41,500 bases of DNA, from positions 1-41,500 of the forward strand of contig NZ_BAOP01000039.1 of NCBI RefSeq assembly GCF_000344135.1. Direction: 5' to 3'. Under the pieces are notes generated by a model. It saw nothing but the letters and a program-made list of their open reading frames with translations, did no database searches and was not told the DNA's origin. The position numbers and the translations under genes were made by a program. Positions 8,170 through 19,699 of the stretch are shown piece after piece. This DNA is from Gordonia malaquae NBRC 108250 (GTDB lineage: Bacteria > Actinomycetota > Actinomycetes > Mycobacteriales > Mycobacteriaceae). The stretch's first letter is position 1, and every line of letters starts with the position of its first letter.

Positions 8170-9426
8170 TCAGTCGCGGACGCGCTCGATCGTCCCGCCG
8201 AGCGTCCGCAGCTGATTCTCGAAGTCCGGGTAGCCGCGATCGATGTGCTCGATGTCGTGCACCTCGGTCACACCGTCGGCGACGAGTCCGGCGAGCACCA
8301 GACCGACTCCTGCACGGATGTCGGACGACCACACCGGTGCGCTGGAGAGCGCATCCACGCCGCGGATCACCGCGTGGTGGCCGTCGGTGCGGGCGTCGGC
8401 GCCGAGACGGACCAACTCCTCGACGAATCGGAAGCGCGCTTCGAAGACGTTCTCGGTCACGACGGACAGTCCGTCGGAGATCGTCGCGAGCCCGATGGCC
8501 ATCGGCTGGAGATCGGTCGGGTACCCGGGGAACGGCAGAGTGGCGGTGTTGACCGCAACCGGTCGCTTCTCCTGGACTACCCGGAAGCCGTCGTCGAAAC
8601 GATCGACACGGGCGCCCGCGTCCTCGAACTTCTTGAGGACGAGTCGAAGGTGTTCGGGATCGATGCCCCGCACGGTGATGTCGCCGCGCGTCATGGCCGC
8701 TGCGGTACCCCACGTGCCCGCGACGATGCGATCGCCCACCACGTGGTGGGTCGTCGGGTGCAGAGCCTGCACTCCGGTGACGGTGAGCGTCGGGGTGCCT
8801 GCACCATCGATGACGGCGCCCATCTGCTGGAGCATCTCGCACAGGTCGACGATCTCCGGTTCGCGGGCAGCGTTCTCGATCGTCGTGACACCGTCGGCGA
8901 GGACCGCCGCCATGAGGATGTTCTCGGTTGCCCCCACCGACGGAAACCCGAGCGCGATCTCCGCCCCGTGCAGACTGTCGGCTTCGGCGACCACACATCC
9001 GTGCTCGATGGAACTCCGCGCGCCCAGCGCCCGGAGGCCGGCCTGATGCATGTCGAGCGGTCGCGAACCGATCGCGTCTCCACCGGGCAGCGCAACGACG
9101 GCCCGCTTGCAGCGAGCCATCAACGGACCGAGGACGCACACCGACGCACGGAACTGCTTCACGGCGTCGAAGTCGGCGTGGTACTCGGGTTCGGCAGGCG
9201 AATCGATCACGACGGTGTCACCGGTGATCTCCACGGTGGCACCGAGCCCACGAAGCACATCGGCCATCAACGGCACATCGGCGATCTCGGGAGCGTTTGT
9301 CAGAACTGTGCGCCCCTCCGCCAGAAGGGCCGCCGCCATCAGCTTCAACACGCTGTTCTTGGCGCCGCCGACGACAACTTCACCTACGAGACGTGCCCCA
9401 CCGGTCACTAGATAGCGATCACTCAC
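8170..9426 (-). CDS. murA: UDP-N-acetylglucosamine 1-carboxyvinyltransferase
   Basis: A 418-residue enzyme that transfers the enolpyruvyl group of phosphoenolpyruvate to UDP-GlcNAc, the first committed step of peptidoglycan synthesis in the cytoplasm. GGAKNS lies near residue 20 and the active-site loop reads [12 protein letters not shown]. Residue 117 is Asp, where most bacteria have the fosfomycin-alkylated Cys; Asp here is the known mycobacterial form. The GTG at 9426 is preferred over the GTG two codons upstream. It gives the 418-residue length and numbering of the M. tuberculosis protein, and a TAGACT -10 box lies 6 nt before it. It is divergent from the cobalamin adenosyltransferase gene. 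Confidence 0.95.
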   Translation of the reverse strand: MSDRYLVTGGARLVGEVVVGGAKNSVLKLMAAALLAEGRTVLTNAPEIADVPLMADVLRGLGATVEITGDTVVIDSPAEPEYHADFDAVKQFRASVCVLGPLMARCKRAVVALPGGDAIGSRPLDMHQAGLRALGARSSIEHGCVVAEADSLHGAEIALGFPSVGATENILMAAVLADGVTTIENAAREPEIVDLCEMLQQMGAVIDGAGTPTLTVTGVQALHPTTHHVVGDRIVAGTWGTAAAMTRGDITVRGIDPEHLRLVLKKFEDAGARVDRFDDGFRVVQEKRPVAVNTATLPFPGYPTDLQPMAIGLATISDGLSVVTENVFEARFRFVEELVRLGADARTDGHHAVIRGVDALSSAPVWSSDIRAGVGLVLAGLVADGVTEVHDIEHIDRGYPDFENQLRTLGGTIERVRD

Positions 9427-9432
9427 CGGCAC

Positions 9433-9438
9433 AGTCTA
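9433..9438 (-). promoter_or_regulatory. -10 box TAGACT, leaderless promoter of murA
   Basis: On the minus strand TAGACT is followed by 6 nt and then the GTG at 9426, so the transcript would begin at the start codon. No Shine-Dalgarno sequence is present. Confidence 0.5.
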
Positions 9439-9450
9439 TCGGCAGGCGCG

Positions 9451-9456
9451 TAAGTT
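9451..9456 (+). promoter_or_regulatory. -10 box TAAGTT, leaderless promoter of pduO
   Basis: TAAGTT is followed by 7 nt and the ATG at 9464. The two divergent -10 boxes in this 37-bp gap are separated by only 12 bp, so the two promoters' -35 regions would each lie inside or beyond the opposite -10 region and the promoters may compete. Confidence 0.5.
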
Positions 9457-9463
9457 CCCTGTC

Positions 9464-10054
9464 ATGGCAGTTCATCTCACACGCATCTACACCCGCACCG
9501 GCGACGACGGAACCACCGGCCTGTCGGACTTCTCCCGAGTCGCCAAGACCGACCTGCGGGTGGTCGCCTACGCCGACTGCGACGAGGCCAACGCAGCGAT
9601 CGGTCTGGCCCTCACCGTGGCGGGTGAGGTGCCCGGCGACATCGCGTCTGTCCTCACGACCGTCCAGAACGATCTGTTCGACGCCGGCGCCGACCTGTCG
9701 ACCCCGGTCGTCGCAGAACCCGAGTATCCGCCGCTGCGCGTCGACGCGTCGTACGTCGACGCGTTGGAGACCTGGTGCGACACCTTCGGCGAGGAACTCG
9801 AGCCGCTCGACTCGTTCATTCTCCCCGGCGGCACTCCCCTGTCGGCGTACCTTCACCAGGCTCGAGTGACTGTCCGGAGGGCAGAACGGTCAGCGTGGGC
9901 GGCCATCGACGGCCACCCGGACGACACGTCGGTACTTCCGGCGAAGTACCTCAACCGGCTGTCGGATCTTCTGTTCATCCTCGGACGGGTCGCCAACGTC
10001 CGAGCCGGAGTGGGCGACGTGAAGTGGGTTCCCGGAGGGGATCGCGAACGCTGA
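9464..10054 (+). CDS. pduO: Cob(I)alamin adenosyltransferase, PduO type
   Basis: A 196-residue ATP:cob(I)alamin adenosyltransferase that makes adenosylcobalamin, the coenzyme of mutases and diol dehydratases. The N-terminal ATP-binding segment TRTGDDGTTGL (residues 10-20) is diagnostic of the PduO rather than CobA fold. The C-terminal helices contain the conserved arginine and aspartate of RLSDLLFILGR. It stands alone between murA and the ATP synthase block, in the same place as Rv1314c of M. tuberculosis as I recall. The ATG is preceded by a leaderless-type -10 box. It ends 8 bp from the convergent DUF2550 gene. Confidence 0.92.
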   Translation: MAVHLTRIYTRTGDDGTTGLSDFSRVAKTDLRVVAYADCDEANAAIGLALTVAGEVPGDIASVLTTVQNDLFDAGADLSTPVVAEPEYPPLRVDASYVDALETWCDTFGEELEPLDSFILPGGTPLSAYLHQARVTVRRAERSAWAAIDGHPDDTSVLPAKYLNRLSDLLFILGRVANVRAGVGDVKWVPGGDRER

Positions 10055-10062
10055 GGAAGCGC

Positions 10063-10509
10063 TCACGCCGCGGGGCGCCGGCGCGCGCGTTTGGGTGATC
10101 GAGCTTCGATCCAGGATTGGAACGCCATGACGAGTTCCGGAGCCATCGCGATCTCGTAGCGACCGCCTTGGCCGCGGCGTCCGACAGCGAGTTCCACCAC
10201 CACGACGTCGGCGTCCATGATCTCCAGCTCGGTGCCGGAGGGGCTTCGGCGGGCGACGACGTCGATGCGGCGCCGGGACAGGCTCAGCGTCGGTCCCGGC
10301 CGCAACGAAGACAGCCGGTAGTACACGAGTGCGTCGTCCGTGTAGTGAATGGCGCCATGACGCCAGCCTGCGTCAGCGGCCGCCGGCAGTTCGCGCAGCA
10401 GCATCGGCGTTCCTGCCGATCGCATCAGGCGGAGTCGGTACACGACCAGACTCACGCCGGCGACTCCGCCGAGCACGACTAGACAGAGAATCCACAACCA
10501 CGGTGGCAT
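10063..10509 (-). CDS. DUF2550 single-pass membrane protein
   Basis: A 148-residue protein of unknown function. An N-terminal hydrophobic segment (about residues 3-25) is followed by a basic stretch and a soluble, beta-rich domain of ~110 residues, ending in an Arg/Lys-rich tail. The ATG at 10509 is chosen over an upstream in-frame start because AAGGAGG lies 6 nt before it and the membrane segment follows directly. Members of this family sit just after the ATP synthase operon in mycobacteria (Rv1312 position), but no role in the synthase has been shown. Here a strong hairpin separates it from atpC, so it probably has its own promoter. Confidence 0.8.
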   Translation of the reverse strand: MPPWLWILCLVVLGGVAGVSLVVYRLRLMRSAGTPMLLRELPAAADAGWRHGAIHYTDDALVYYRLSSLRPGPTLSLSRRRIDVVARRSPSGTELEIMDADVVVVELAVGRRGQGGRYEIAMAPELVMAFQSWIEARSPKRARRRPAA

Positions 10510-10550
10510 ATGCGCCTCCTTCTCTCGTCTCGTCGTCATCGAAGGTACGC

Positions 10551-10583
10551 GAAGAGCCGCCCTGCGGTGCAGGACGGCTCTTC
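10551..10583 (-). terminator. Terminator hairpin of the ATP synthase operon
   Basis: Fourteen-base arms (10551-10564 and 10570-10583) pair with a single mismatch around a 5-nt loop, 32 bp after the atpC stop. There is no long T-run, which is common for actinobacterial terminators. Confidence 0.75.
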
Positions 10584-10615
10584 GTCAATGGATCACTTCA
10601 CAGATCTGACCGCTG

Positions 10616-10993
10616 TCAGCTCACGGCTTCCACGGCGCGAATACGGGACTTCGCGGTGAGGAACGCCTCGCTGCCCTCGGTTGCCGACTCCAGTGCGGCA
10701 CGCTCTGCGGCCACGTCGATGTCGGTGGAGAACTGCGCGGACTCGGCGAGCACGGTCACCGTGGTGGCCGAGACGGACAGGAATCCACCCTGGACGGCGA
10801 GTGCCTTGCGAGCACCGCCTGCCTCCGTGAGGACCACGGCACCGCCCGGGGCGAGTTCGCCCAGCATCGGCTCGTGGTTGGCCAGGATGCCGATCTGACC
10901 GACGGTGGTCTGTGCGCTGACGAACGTCGCCTCTCCGGAGTAGAGAGCGGCGTCCGGTGCGACCACGTCGAGACGGAAAGTCTTGTCAGACAT
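10616..10993 (-). CDS. atpC: F1Fo ATP synthase epsilon subunit
   Basis: A 125-residue subunit of the F1 central stalk. The N-terminal beta-sandwich (residues ~1-85) contains the family signature around GQIGILANHEPML and LAVQGGFLSV. A C-terminal helical region (~90-125) can inhibit ATP hydrolysis in some species. It is the last gene of the operon, 9 bp after atpD, and is followed by a hairpin terminator. Confidence 0.95.
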   Translation of the reverse strand: MSDKTFRLDVVAPDAALYSGEATFVSAQTTVGQIGILANHEPMLGELAPGGAVVLTEAGGARKALAVQGGFLSVSATTVTVLAESAQFSTDIDVAAERAALESATEGSEAFLTAKSRIRAVEAVS

Positions 10994-11002
10994 CGCGGTC
11001 GA

Positions 11003-13439
<2,437 letters not shown>

Positions 13440-13440
13440 G

Positions 13441-15075
13441 TTACTTCTGCTTCTTCGTCACTCGGATCGTCTCGGACTCGACGTCCTCGGCAGCCAGAGC
13501 ATCGGCCTCGACCTCGACGACACGGCTGCCGTCGGTCGCGATGAAGCCTGCCTTGAAGTTGTTCGTCGCGGTCTCGAGAGCAGCCTTGTCGTCGCCCGAG
13601 AGCTTCTTGCCGCCCTCGATGTTCGAGTAGACGCCTGCGGCCGTGTGGTGCAGGTCGGCCAGCAGCTCCGACTCGAAGCGACGCACATCGGCGACCGGAA
13701 CCGAGTCCATGAAGCCCTCACCACAGAGGTAGAGCGACACGATCTGGTCTTCAACCGAGACCGGGCTGTACTGGTCCTGCTTCAGCAGTTCCACCCAGCG
13801 GGCGCCACGCTCGAGCTGTGCCTTCGAAGCGGCGTCCAGGTCCGAGGCGAAGGCCGAGAAGGCTTCCAGCTCACGGAACTGTGCGAGCTCCAGACGCAGC
13901 GAACCCGAGACGTCCTTGAGGCCCTTGGTCTGGGCGGCGCCACCGACACGCGACACCGAGATGCCGACGTTGATGGCGGGACGGACACCCTTGTTGAAGA
14001 GGTCCGACTCCAGGAAGACCTGGCCGTCGGTGATCGAGATGACGTTGGTCGGGATGAACGCCGACACGTCGTTGGCCTTGGTCTCGATGATCGGCAGTGC
14101 GGTCATCGAACCGCCGCCGAGTGCGTCGGACAGCTTGGCCGAGCGCTCCAGCAGACGCGAGTGCAAGTAGAAGACGTCACCCGGGTATGCCTCGCGGCCC
14201 GGCGGGCGACGCAGCAGCAGCGAGATGGCGCGGTAGGCCTCAGCCTGCTTCGACAGGTCGTCGAACACGATGAGGACGTGCTTGCCCTGGTACATCCAGT
14301 GCTGGCCGAGTGCCGAACCGGTGTACGGTGCGAGCCACTTGAAGCCGGCGGAGTCGGACGCGGGAGCTGCGACGATGGTGGTGTACTCCATCGCGCCGGC
14401 CTCTTCGAGGGCGCTCTTGACGCCTGCGATGGTCGAACCCTTCTGGCCGACTGCGACGTAGATGCAGCGAACCTGCTTCTCCGGGTCGCCGGTCGCCCAG
14501 TTGTCCTTCTGGTTCAGGATCGCGTCGATGCAGACCGCGGTCTTGCCGGTCTTGCGGTCGCCGATGATCAGCTGACGCTGACCGCGGCCGATCGCGGTCA
14601 TCGCGTCGATGGCCTTGATACCGGTGGCGAGGGACTCCTCGACCGGCTGACGCTCGAGAACCGAGGCTGCCTGGAGTTCGAGGACGCGGTCGCCCTCCGA
14701 CTCGATGGCGCCGAGGCCGTCGATCGGTGCGCCCAGCGGGTCGATGACGCGGCCGAGGAACTTGTCGCCGACCGGAACCGAGAGCACGTTGCCGGTGCGC
14801 TTGACTTCCTGGCCTTCTTCGATGTTCTGCGAATCGCCGAGGATGACGGCGCCGACCTCGTCGAGATCGAGGTTCAGAGCCACACCGCGGATGCCGCCCT
14901 CGAACTCGAGGAGCTCGTTGGCCATGGCACCGGGCAGGCCTGCGACGTGAGCGATGCCGTCACCGGTGTCGGTGACAGTGCCCACCTCTTCGCGAGTGGC
15001 CTGGCCGCCCACTTCCTGGGTGTAACTTGCGATCGCGCTCCGAATTTCATCGGAGGAGATGGTCAACTCCGCCAT
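13441..15075 (-). CDS. atpA: F1Fo ATP synthase alpha subunit
   Basis: A 544-residue non-catalytic nucleotide-binding subunit. The P-loop is GDRKTGKT (residues 172-179). The C-terminus extends beyond the usual bacterial end with an acidic/basic tail of about 30 residues finishing in TKKQK. In mycobacteria a comparable alpha extension is known to suppress ATP hydrolysis; the same role here is likely but unproven. The ATG at 15075 matches the family N-terminus. It is 46 bp downstream of atpH. Confidence 0.97.
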   Translation of the reverse strand: MAELTISSDEIRSAIASYTQEVGGQATREEVGTVTDTGDGIAHVAGLPGAMANELLEFEGGIRGVALNLDLDEVGAVILGDSQNIEEGQEVKRTGNVLSVPVGDKFLGRVIDPLGAPIDGLGAIESEGDRVLELQAASVLERQPVEESLATGIKAIDAMTAIGRGQRQLIIGDRKTGKTAVCIDAILNQKDNWATGDPEKQVRCIYVAVGQKGSTIAGVKSALEEAGAMEYTTIVAAPASDSAGFKWLAPYTGSALGQHWMYQGKHVLIVFDDLSKQAEAYRAISLLLRRPPGREAYPGDVFYLHSRLLERSAKLSDALGGGSMTALPIIETKANDVSAFIPTNVISITDGQVFLESDLFNKGVRPAINVGISVSRVGGAAQTKGLKDVSGSLRLELAQFRELEAFSAFASDLDAASKAQLERGARWVELLKQDQYSPVSVEDQIVSLYLCGEGFMDSVPVADVRRFESELLADLHHTAAGVYSNIEGGKKLSGDDKAALETATNNFKAGFIATDGSRVVEVEADALAAEDVESETIRVTKKQK

Positions 15076-15121
15076 TTTCCTGCTTCTCCTGGCTGTCTAA
15101 GTGATCTGGGAATCGTATGGG

Positions 15122-15943
15122 TTAGCGCAAGCCGCTGCGCAGCGTTGCGATCTTGCCGGACAGGCTGCCGTCGATGCGCTCATCGCCCACACGGACGACG
15201 ACCCCACCGAGGAGTTCCGGATCGATGTCGACGTGCAGGGTGACCGGCGCGTCGTAGATGGCGGCGAGCTTCGCCGACAGCGCGGTGCGCTGATCTGCGG
15301 AGAGCTCCCCTGCACTGGTCACGTAAGCGACCTTGCGGCCGTTGCTTGCGGCGGCGAGCTGCGAGAGCTCGTCGATCGCGTCGCCCGGCAGGACGTCGGT
15401 GCGACCGACGCCGTAACCGGCCAGCTTCTCGGTGACCGTGTCGACCTTGCCGTTGATCAGCTTGCGAAGCAGGCCGAAGCGATCGGCGGCGCTGCGAGTG
15501 CGATCAGACAGAGCCTGTTCGAGGGCGTTGTCGCCCTTGACGATCCGAGCGAGGCGGAAGAGCTCCTCCTCGACGGTGTCGATGCGACCGGTCTCCTTGG
15601 CAGCGAACAGCAGAGCCTCGATACCGAGGGACTGGAGTGCGCGGACGAGGTCGGCGTCGCTCGACCAGTTTCGGGCCGCCGCCGACGAGACGACAGCGCG
15701 CGTGGTATCGGACACCTTGCCGGTCAGCACGGTGTCGGCGATCTTCGCACGCTCATCCGCAGCGGTGGCCGAGTCGGCCAGCGCGGTGCGCAGCGAGCGA
15801 TTGTCGTTGACGGTCTCGGCGACCGACAGCAGTTCGTCGCCGACGGTCACCGAATCGGTGGCCGGTGCGGACGAACCGCGCAATGCGGTCTCCAGCTCGA
15901 CGCGAGCCCCTTCGAGGGCTTCACGGCTAGACGCTGCGTACAT
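15122..15943 (-). CDS. atpH: F1Fo ATP synthase delta subunit (unfused)
   Basis: A 273-residue peripheral-stalk subunit: a helical N-terminal domain, then the conserved C-terminal delta signature (ELLGGVVVRVGDERIDGS). It is longer than E. coli delta (~177) because of an actinobacterial helical extension. In M. tuberculosis delta is fused behind a second b-type subunit (about 446 residues). Here no transmembrane or b-like segment precedes it, and a separate atpF lies 102 bp upstream. This argues for Gordonia/Rhodococcus-like relatives rather than Mycobacterium. Confidence 0.93.
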   Translation of the reverse strand: MYAASSREALEGARVELETALRGSSAPATDSVTVGDELLSVAETVNDNRSLRTALADSATAADERAKIADTVLTGKVSDTTRAVVSSAAARNWSSDADLVRALQSLGIEALLFAAKETGRIDTVEEELFRLARIVKGDNALEQALSDRTRSAADRFGLLRKLINGKVDTVTEKLAGYGVGRTDVLPGDAIDELSQLAAASNGRKVAYVTSAGELSADQRTALSAKLAAIYDAPVTLHVDIDPELLGGVVVRVGDERIDGSLSGKIATLRSGLR

Positions 15944-16045
15944 CTATCTGCATTCCTTCTTCTCCGCTGGGCGAGGAGTCAGTGGGCGCGAGGGGCATGT
16001 CGATGCCCGCTCGCCGTCCCACATTCCTCACCGTCGCTGCCTGGA

Positions 16046-16615
16046 TTACTTGGCGCTTGCCGCGTCGTCGAGCTCGGCGAGGAACCGGTCAACGGTTCCG
16101 GCCTGCTTGACGTCGTCCTGCAGCGAAGCTCCGACGAGCTTCTCGGCCAGGTCGACCGACATCTTTCCGAGGTCACCGCGCAGTTCGGAGACGACCTGCT
16201 GACGCTGCGCGTCGAGCTGGGTGTGCCCGTTGGCGATGATCCGTTCGCTTTCGGCGGTCGCCTGAGCCTTCAGATCCGCGATGATCTGGGTGCCCTGGTT
16301 GCGGGCCTCTTCGCGGATTCCGGCTGCCTCTTCACGAGCGCCTGCGAGCTGCTCGCGGTACGCCTTCAGCGACGCAGCGGCTTCGGCCTGCGCGGCCTCG
16401 GCGCGCTCGATGCCGCCTTCGATCGTGTCGCGACGCTCGTCAAGCACCTGGCGGTACTTCGGAATGACGAACTTCCAGAAGACGAAGAGAACGACAGCGA
16501 AGGCGACCAGCGACCAGGTGATGTCGTACCACTGCGGCAGCAGCGGATTCGGCGGCTGGTGTTCGCCGCCCTCTTCCGGCGTTGCTTCCGCCAGAATCAT
16601 CAGTTCGTTGATCAT
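16046..16615 (-). CDS. atpF: F1Fo ATP synthase b subunit
   Basis: A 189-residue stator subunit. One membrane helix (about residues 31-52) is followed by a long charged coiled coil, with Ala-, Glu- and Gln-rich heptads to about residue 150 that reach to delta on top of F1. The N-terminal ~28 residues are polar and would face outside. It starts 16 bp after atpE. It is the only b-type subunit in the operon, so the stalk is presumably a homodimer. Confidence 0.94.
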   Translation of the reverse strand: MINELMILAEATPEEGGEHQPPNPLLPQWYDITWSLVAFAVVLFVFWKFVIPKYRQVLDERRDTIEGGIERAEAAQAEAAASLKAYREQLAGAREEAAGIREEARNQGTQIIADLKAQATAESERIIANGHTQLDAQRQQVVSELRGDLGKMSVDLAEKLVGASLQDDVKQAGTVDRFLAELDDAASAK

Positions 16616-16631
16616 TGAAGTCGTCTCTCGA

Positions 16632-16922
<291 letters not shown>

Positions 16923-16936
16923 TCAGTTCGTGACGA

Positions 16937-16954
16937 ATCCGGAGTGTCCCGGAT
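16937..16954 (-). promoter_or_regulatory. Small hairpin in the atpB-atpE gap
   Basis: ATCCGG and CCGGAT pair perfectly around a 6-nt loop, midway in the 115-bp gap before atpE. The c subunit is needed in many copies, so an mRNA processing or stability element here is plausible. The stem is short. Confidence 0.3.
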
Positions 16955-16989
16955 CCGAGTTATTCAGTTGGTCGTTGGACAGCTCGGCG

Positions 16990-17796
16990 TCAGTGCGAGT
17001 CTGCGTGAATCGACTGGTCGATGTAGACGGCGGTCAGCAGCGCGAAGATGTACGCCTGCAGGCCGATGACCAGAAGCTCGAAGAACGTGAATCCGATTCC
17101 CGCGATCATTCCGCCGACACCCGCCAGGCTCCATAGGCCGCCCTTGGTGATCACGAAGAACTGCGTCGCCGAGAAGAAGAGGACCAGCATGATGTGGCCG
17201 GCGAGCATGTTCGCGAGAAGTCGGACAGTCAGCGTGAACGGACGCAGGATGAAGGTCGAGACGAACTCGATCGGGACTAGCAGGAAGTGCACGGGCAGCG
17301 GCACTCCCGGGAGCACGATCGACGACTTGATGAAGCCGAAGAACCCGTACTTGGAGATGCCGACCCAGCAGTAGGTGATGTAGGCGACGAGCGCCATGAC
17401 CAGCGGCATGCCGATGCGCGCGTTGGTCGAGATGTTCAGGAACGGAAGGATCGACGTCAGGTTGAGGAAGATCGTCGCGAAGAAGATCGAGGCGATGATC
17501 GTCAGGAACTTGCGGCCGTTCTCCTTGCCGAGGATCTCTTCGGCGATGTTGATCCGGACCCAGTCGAGCATGCTCTCGGCGACGTTCTGCGCTCGGGTCG
17601 GCACGACCTTCGGACTGCGCATCGCGATGAGGAAGCCACCGGCTACCAGCACAGACACGATGACTCGGATGAGCATGAGGCGGTCCATGCCCCACCACTC
17701 GGGGTTGGGCTGGTTTCCACCGAACAACATCACGGGATAGAAATCCCACAGTGTCGGCGCGTGGAATTCGTCTCCAGCTGCGAGGATGGCGCTCAG
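16990..17796 (-). CDS. atpB: F1Fo ATP synthase a subunit, probable CTG start
   Basis: A membrane subunit that forms the proton half-channels. The essential Arg lies in TLTVRLLANMLAGH, and the C-terminal helix is FIFALL-like. The first ATG/GTG (17733/17736) gives only 247-248 residues and drops a conserved N-terminal segment. The same frame stays open upstream and encodes EFHAPTLWDFYP, which matches the FHAP-type N-terminus I know from related actinobacteria. No ATG, GTG or TTG exists between the in-frame stop and that segment. A CTG at 17796-17794 lies 6 nt after GGAG and gives 268 residues, so I annotate CTG as the start. The gene is certain; the start is inferred. Confidence 0.9.
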   Translation of the reverse strand: MSAILAAGDEFHAPTLWDFYPVMLFGGNQPNPEWWGMDRLMLIRVIVSVLVAGGFLIAMRSPKVVPTRAQNVAESMLDWVRINIAEEILGKENGRKFLTIIASIFFATIFLNLTSILPFLNISTNARIGMPLVMALVAYITYCWVGISKYGFFGFIKSSIVLPGVPLPVHFLLVPIEFVSTFILRPFTLTVRLLANMLAGHIMLVLFFSATQFFVITKGGLWSLAGVGGMIAGIGFTFFELLVIGLQAYIFALLTAVYIDQSIHADSH

Positions 17797-18026
17797 CGTT
17801 CTCTCCCGTTCTCGGGCCCACCGACCTCACGGTCTGCGGGGGTCCTACTGTCATTTGGCGATTCGGACATCGCTGTACGGCGCACGTCACCTGAATCTGC
17901 CTGCGTGCAGCAGATTAGCAAGTCTTGACCTTCGGCGGCGAATCAGGAACGAGCCGCGTGGCGGTTCGTCGTCCTACTATCGAGTGTAGTAGCTGCTCAG
18001 GGTAGCCACAGTGAGGGTGGTCACAC
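17797..18026 (-). promoter_or_regulatory. atpI-atpB intergenic region with an extended -10 promoter candidate
   Basis: This 230-bp gap precedes the structural ATP synthase genes. On the minus strand TGCTAATCT (TAATCT at 17917-17912) looks like an extended -10 element and would give a leader of about 110 nt before atpB. A small stem CTACTA/TAGTAG (17974-17992) follows the atpI stop. No convincing -35 box or coding frame was found. Confidence 0.4.
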
Positions 18027-18515
18027 CTACTGGGCAGTAGTGCCGTCGGAGTCTGTATATGTCTGTCGGGTCGACATCACACCCCACAGCTCGGCGCCGA
18101 GGACTGCGATGATGGCGCCGATCAGCGTCGTCGCGAGTGCGCCCTTGTGGTAGAAGTCCATGTCCTTGATGAGGGCGGTCACGGCGATCGCGGCGACAAC
18201 CTTCACCAGGTATGACCCCATCAGAGCGCCCATGACGACCGCAGGCAGTGCGTTCCGCGTCAGGAGGATCGTGATGACCGTGATCAGAATGAATGCTCCG
18301 CCGATCCCCGCGCCGATCAAGACGCCCCACAGCCCGGGCGTCCCCTTCCAGGGCCAGAAGATCAGCAATCCGGCGACCAGCAAGACACCGAGCCCGGTGA
18401 CGCCGTACTTCAAACCGTTCCAGAGGGGCGCAGCCGGATCGTCCCATTCATGCTTCACTGTCGGCTCGTCCGCTGGGGATTCGTCGGCGGGCGAGTTCTC
18501 ATCATTCACAGACAC
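18027..18515 (-). CDS. atpI: AtpI-like membrane protein upstream of the ATP synthase genes
   Basis: A 162-residue protein with an acidic, Ser/Pro-rich N-terminus (~35 residues) and four predicted membrane segments. It occupies the position of Rv1303. AtpI proteins help assemble the c-ring in some bacteria, but sequence conservation is weak and the function here rests on position. I chose the GTG at 18515 because a TAGCCT -10 box lies 7 nt upstream; GTG codons at 18521 and 18509 are alternatives. It starts 26 bp past the wecA stop. Confidence 0.75.
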   Translation of the reverse strand: MSVNDENSPADESPADEPTVKHEWDDPAAPLWNGLKYGVTGLGVLLVAGLLIFWPWKGTPGLWGVLIGAGIGGAFILITVITILLTRNALPAVVMGALMGSYLVKVVAAIAVTALIKDMDFYHKGALATTLIGAIIAVLGAELWGVMSTRQTYTDSDGTTAQ

Positions 18516-18522
18516 GCGCACC

Positions 18523-18528
18523 AGGCTA
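18523..18528 (-). promoter_or_regulatory. -10 box TAGCCT, probable leaderless promoter of atpI
   Basis: TAGCCT lies between the wecA stop and atpI, 7 nt before the GTG at 18515. It would let the ATP synthase genes be transcribed apart from the prfA-wecA operon. Confidence 0.4.
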
Positions 18529-18541
18529 TCGAGGCATAGGG

Positions 18542-19699
18542 CTATCTAGCGAACCGGCGGTGCAGACGCGGTGCGAAGGTCGCGATCAGTGCGAGCACGA
18601 CTCCGACGCCGAACACGGGGCCGACCACGGCGGGCGGGACGAGCGTGGACGCCGCGACGGCGAACGCCAGCAGGCCGACCCACAGGTAGATGACCAGGGC
18701 GACTCGGCGCTGAGTGTGACCGATCTCGAGGAGGCGATGATGCAGATGCATCTTGTCGGGCGTGTAGAACCCGACACCCGAACGCGTGCGGCGGATGACT
18801 GCCATGACCATGTCGAGCAGCGGGATGAACATCACTGCCGCGATCAAGATCAGCGGAGAGAGGAGGGTGAACATGTCAGCCGGACCGTACGCACTCCGGG
18901 CGACGCGGCCCGAGGCGCTGGTTGACGCGGCACCCAGCATGAGGCCGATCAGCATGGCGCCCGAGTCGCCCATGAAGATTCGCGCAGGTGAGAAATTGTG
19001 CGGCAGGAAGCCCAGGCACGCTCCGGCCAATGCAGTGGTGATGAGCGCCGGCGGGTAGTAGCTGACGTCTCCACCCTGGTCGTGCAGCAGACCGAGCGAG
19101 AAGAGGCAGATCGCGGCGGCCGCGATCAGGCCGAGCCCGGCGGCCAGGCCGTCGAGTCCGTCGATGAAGTTCATGGCGTTGATCGTCGTGACGGTGATCG
19201 CGACCGTCAGCAACCCGGCCTGCAGCGGGTCGAGGACCACGGTCCCGATGTCGCCGAACGGCACATACAGCAGATACCAGCTGACACCCATGATCACCAG
19301 AACACCCGCAGCGGTCAGCTGACCGACGAACTTGGTGAGGGCATCGAGCCCCCACCGATCGTCGATCACGCCGACCAGTACGATCACCAGGCCTGCGGTG
19401 ATGACGGCAAGCATGTCGTGCGTGTACGCGAATCCCCTGTTCAGGGCCGGTAGTTGGGCTGCGAGACCGATGGCGCACACAACGCCGAAATACATGCCGA
19501 CTCCGCCGAGGCGAGGAGTCGGAATCACGTGCACGTCGCGTTCACGAGGAACGGCGACAGCGCCGGCCTTGACCGCGAACACGCGGACGAGCGAGGTCAG
19601 CAGGTACGTGACGCCCGCCGCCGTGAGACCGACGAGCGCGAGCTCGCGCAACGGGACACCCGCTCCCCCGGTCCCGGCGTCGAGTGCCAGCAGGTTCAT
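18542..19699 (-). CDS. wecA: Undecaprenyl/decaprenyl-phosphate GlcNAc-1-phosphate transferase
   Basis: A 385-residue polytopic membrane enzyme of the MraY/WecA family with about ten or eleven membrane helices. Cytoplasmic-loop motifs are present: a PTPRLGG region, the catalytic Asp cluster NFIDGLDGLAAG, FMGDSGA, and the His motif HLHHRLLEIGH. In mycolata it puts GlcNAc-1-phosphate on polyprenyl phosphate, the first step of the linker joining arabinogalactan to peptidoglycan. The ATG at 19699 overlaps the stop of the upstream SHMT-like gene as ATGA. It is the last gene of the prfA-prmC-sua5-glyA-wecA chain. Confidence 0.9.
   Translation of the reverse strand: MNLLALDAGTGGAGVPLRELALVGLTAAGVTYLLTSLVRVFAVKAGAVAVPRERDVHVIPTPRLGGVGMYFGVVCAIGLAAQLPALNRGFAYTHDMLAVITAGLVIVLVGVIDDRWGLDALTKFVGQLTAAGVLVIMGVSWYLLYVPFGDIGTVVLDPLQAGLLTVAITVTTINAMNFIDGLDGLAAGLGLIAAAAICLFSLGLLHDQGGDVSYYPPALITTALAGACLGFLPHNFSPARIFMGDSGAMLIGLMLGAASTSASGRVARSAYGPADMFTLLSPLILIAAVMFIPLLDMVMAVIRRTRSGVGFYTPDKMHLHHRLLEIGHTQRRVALVIYLWVGLLAFAVAASTLVPPAVVGPVFGVGVVLALIATFAPRLHRRFAR

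Noticed and set aside
8041..9411. Long plus-strand open frame antisense to murA
   Set aside because: Shadow of a certain murA gene; composition is Arg/His/Asp-rich without family features.
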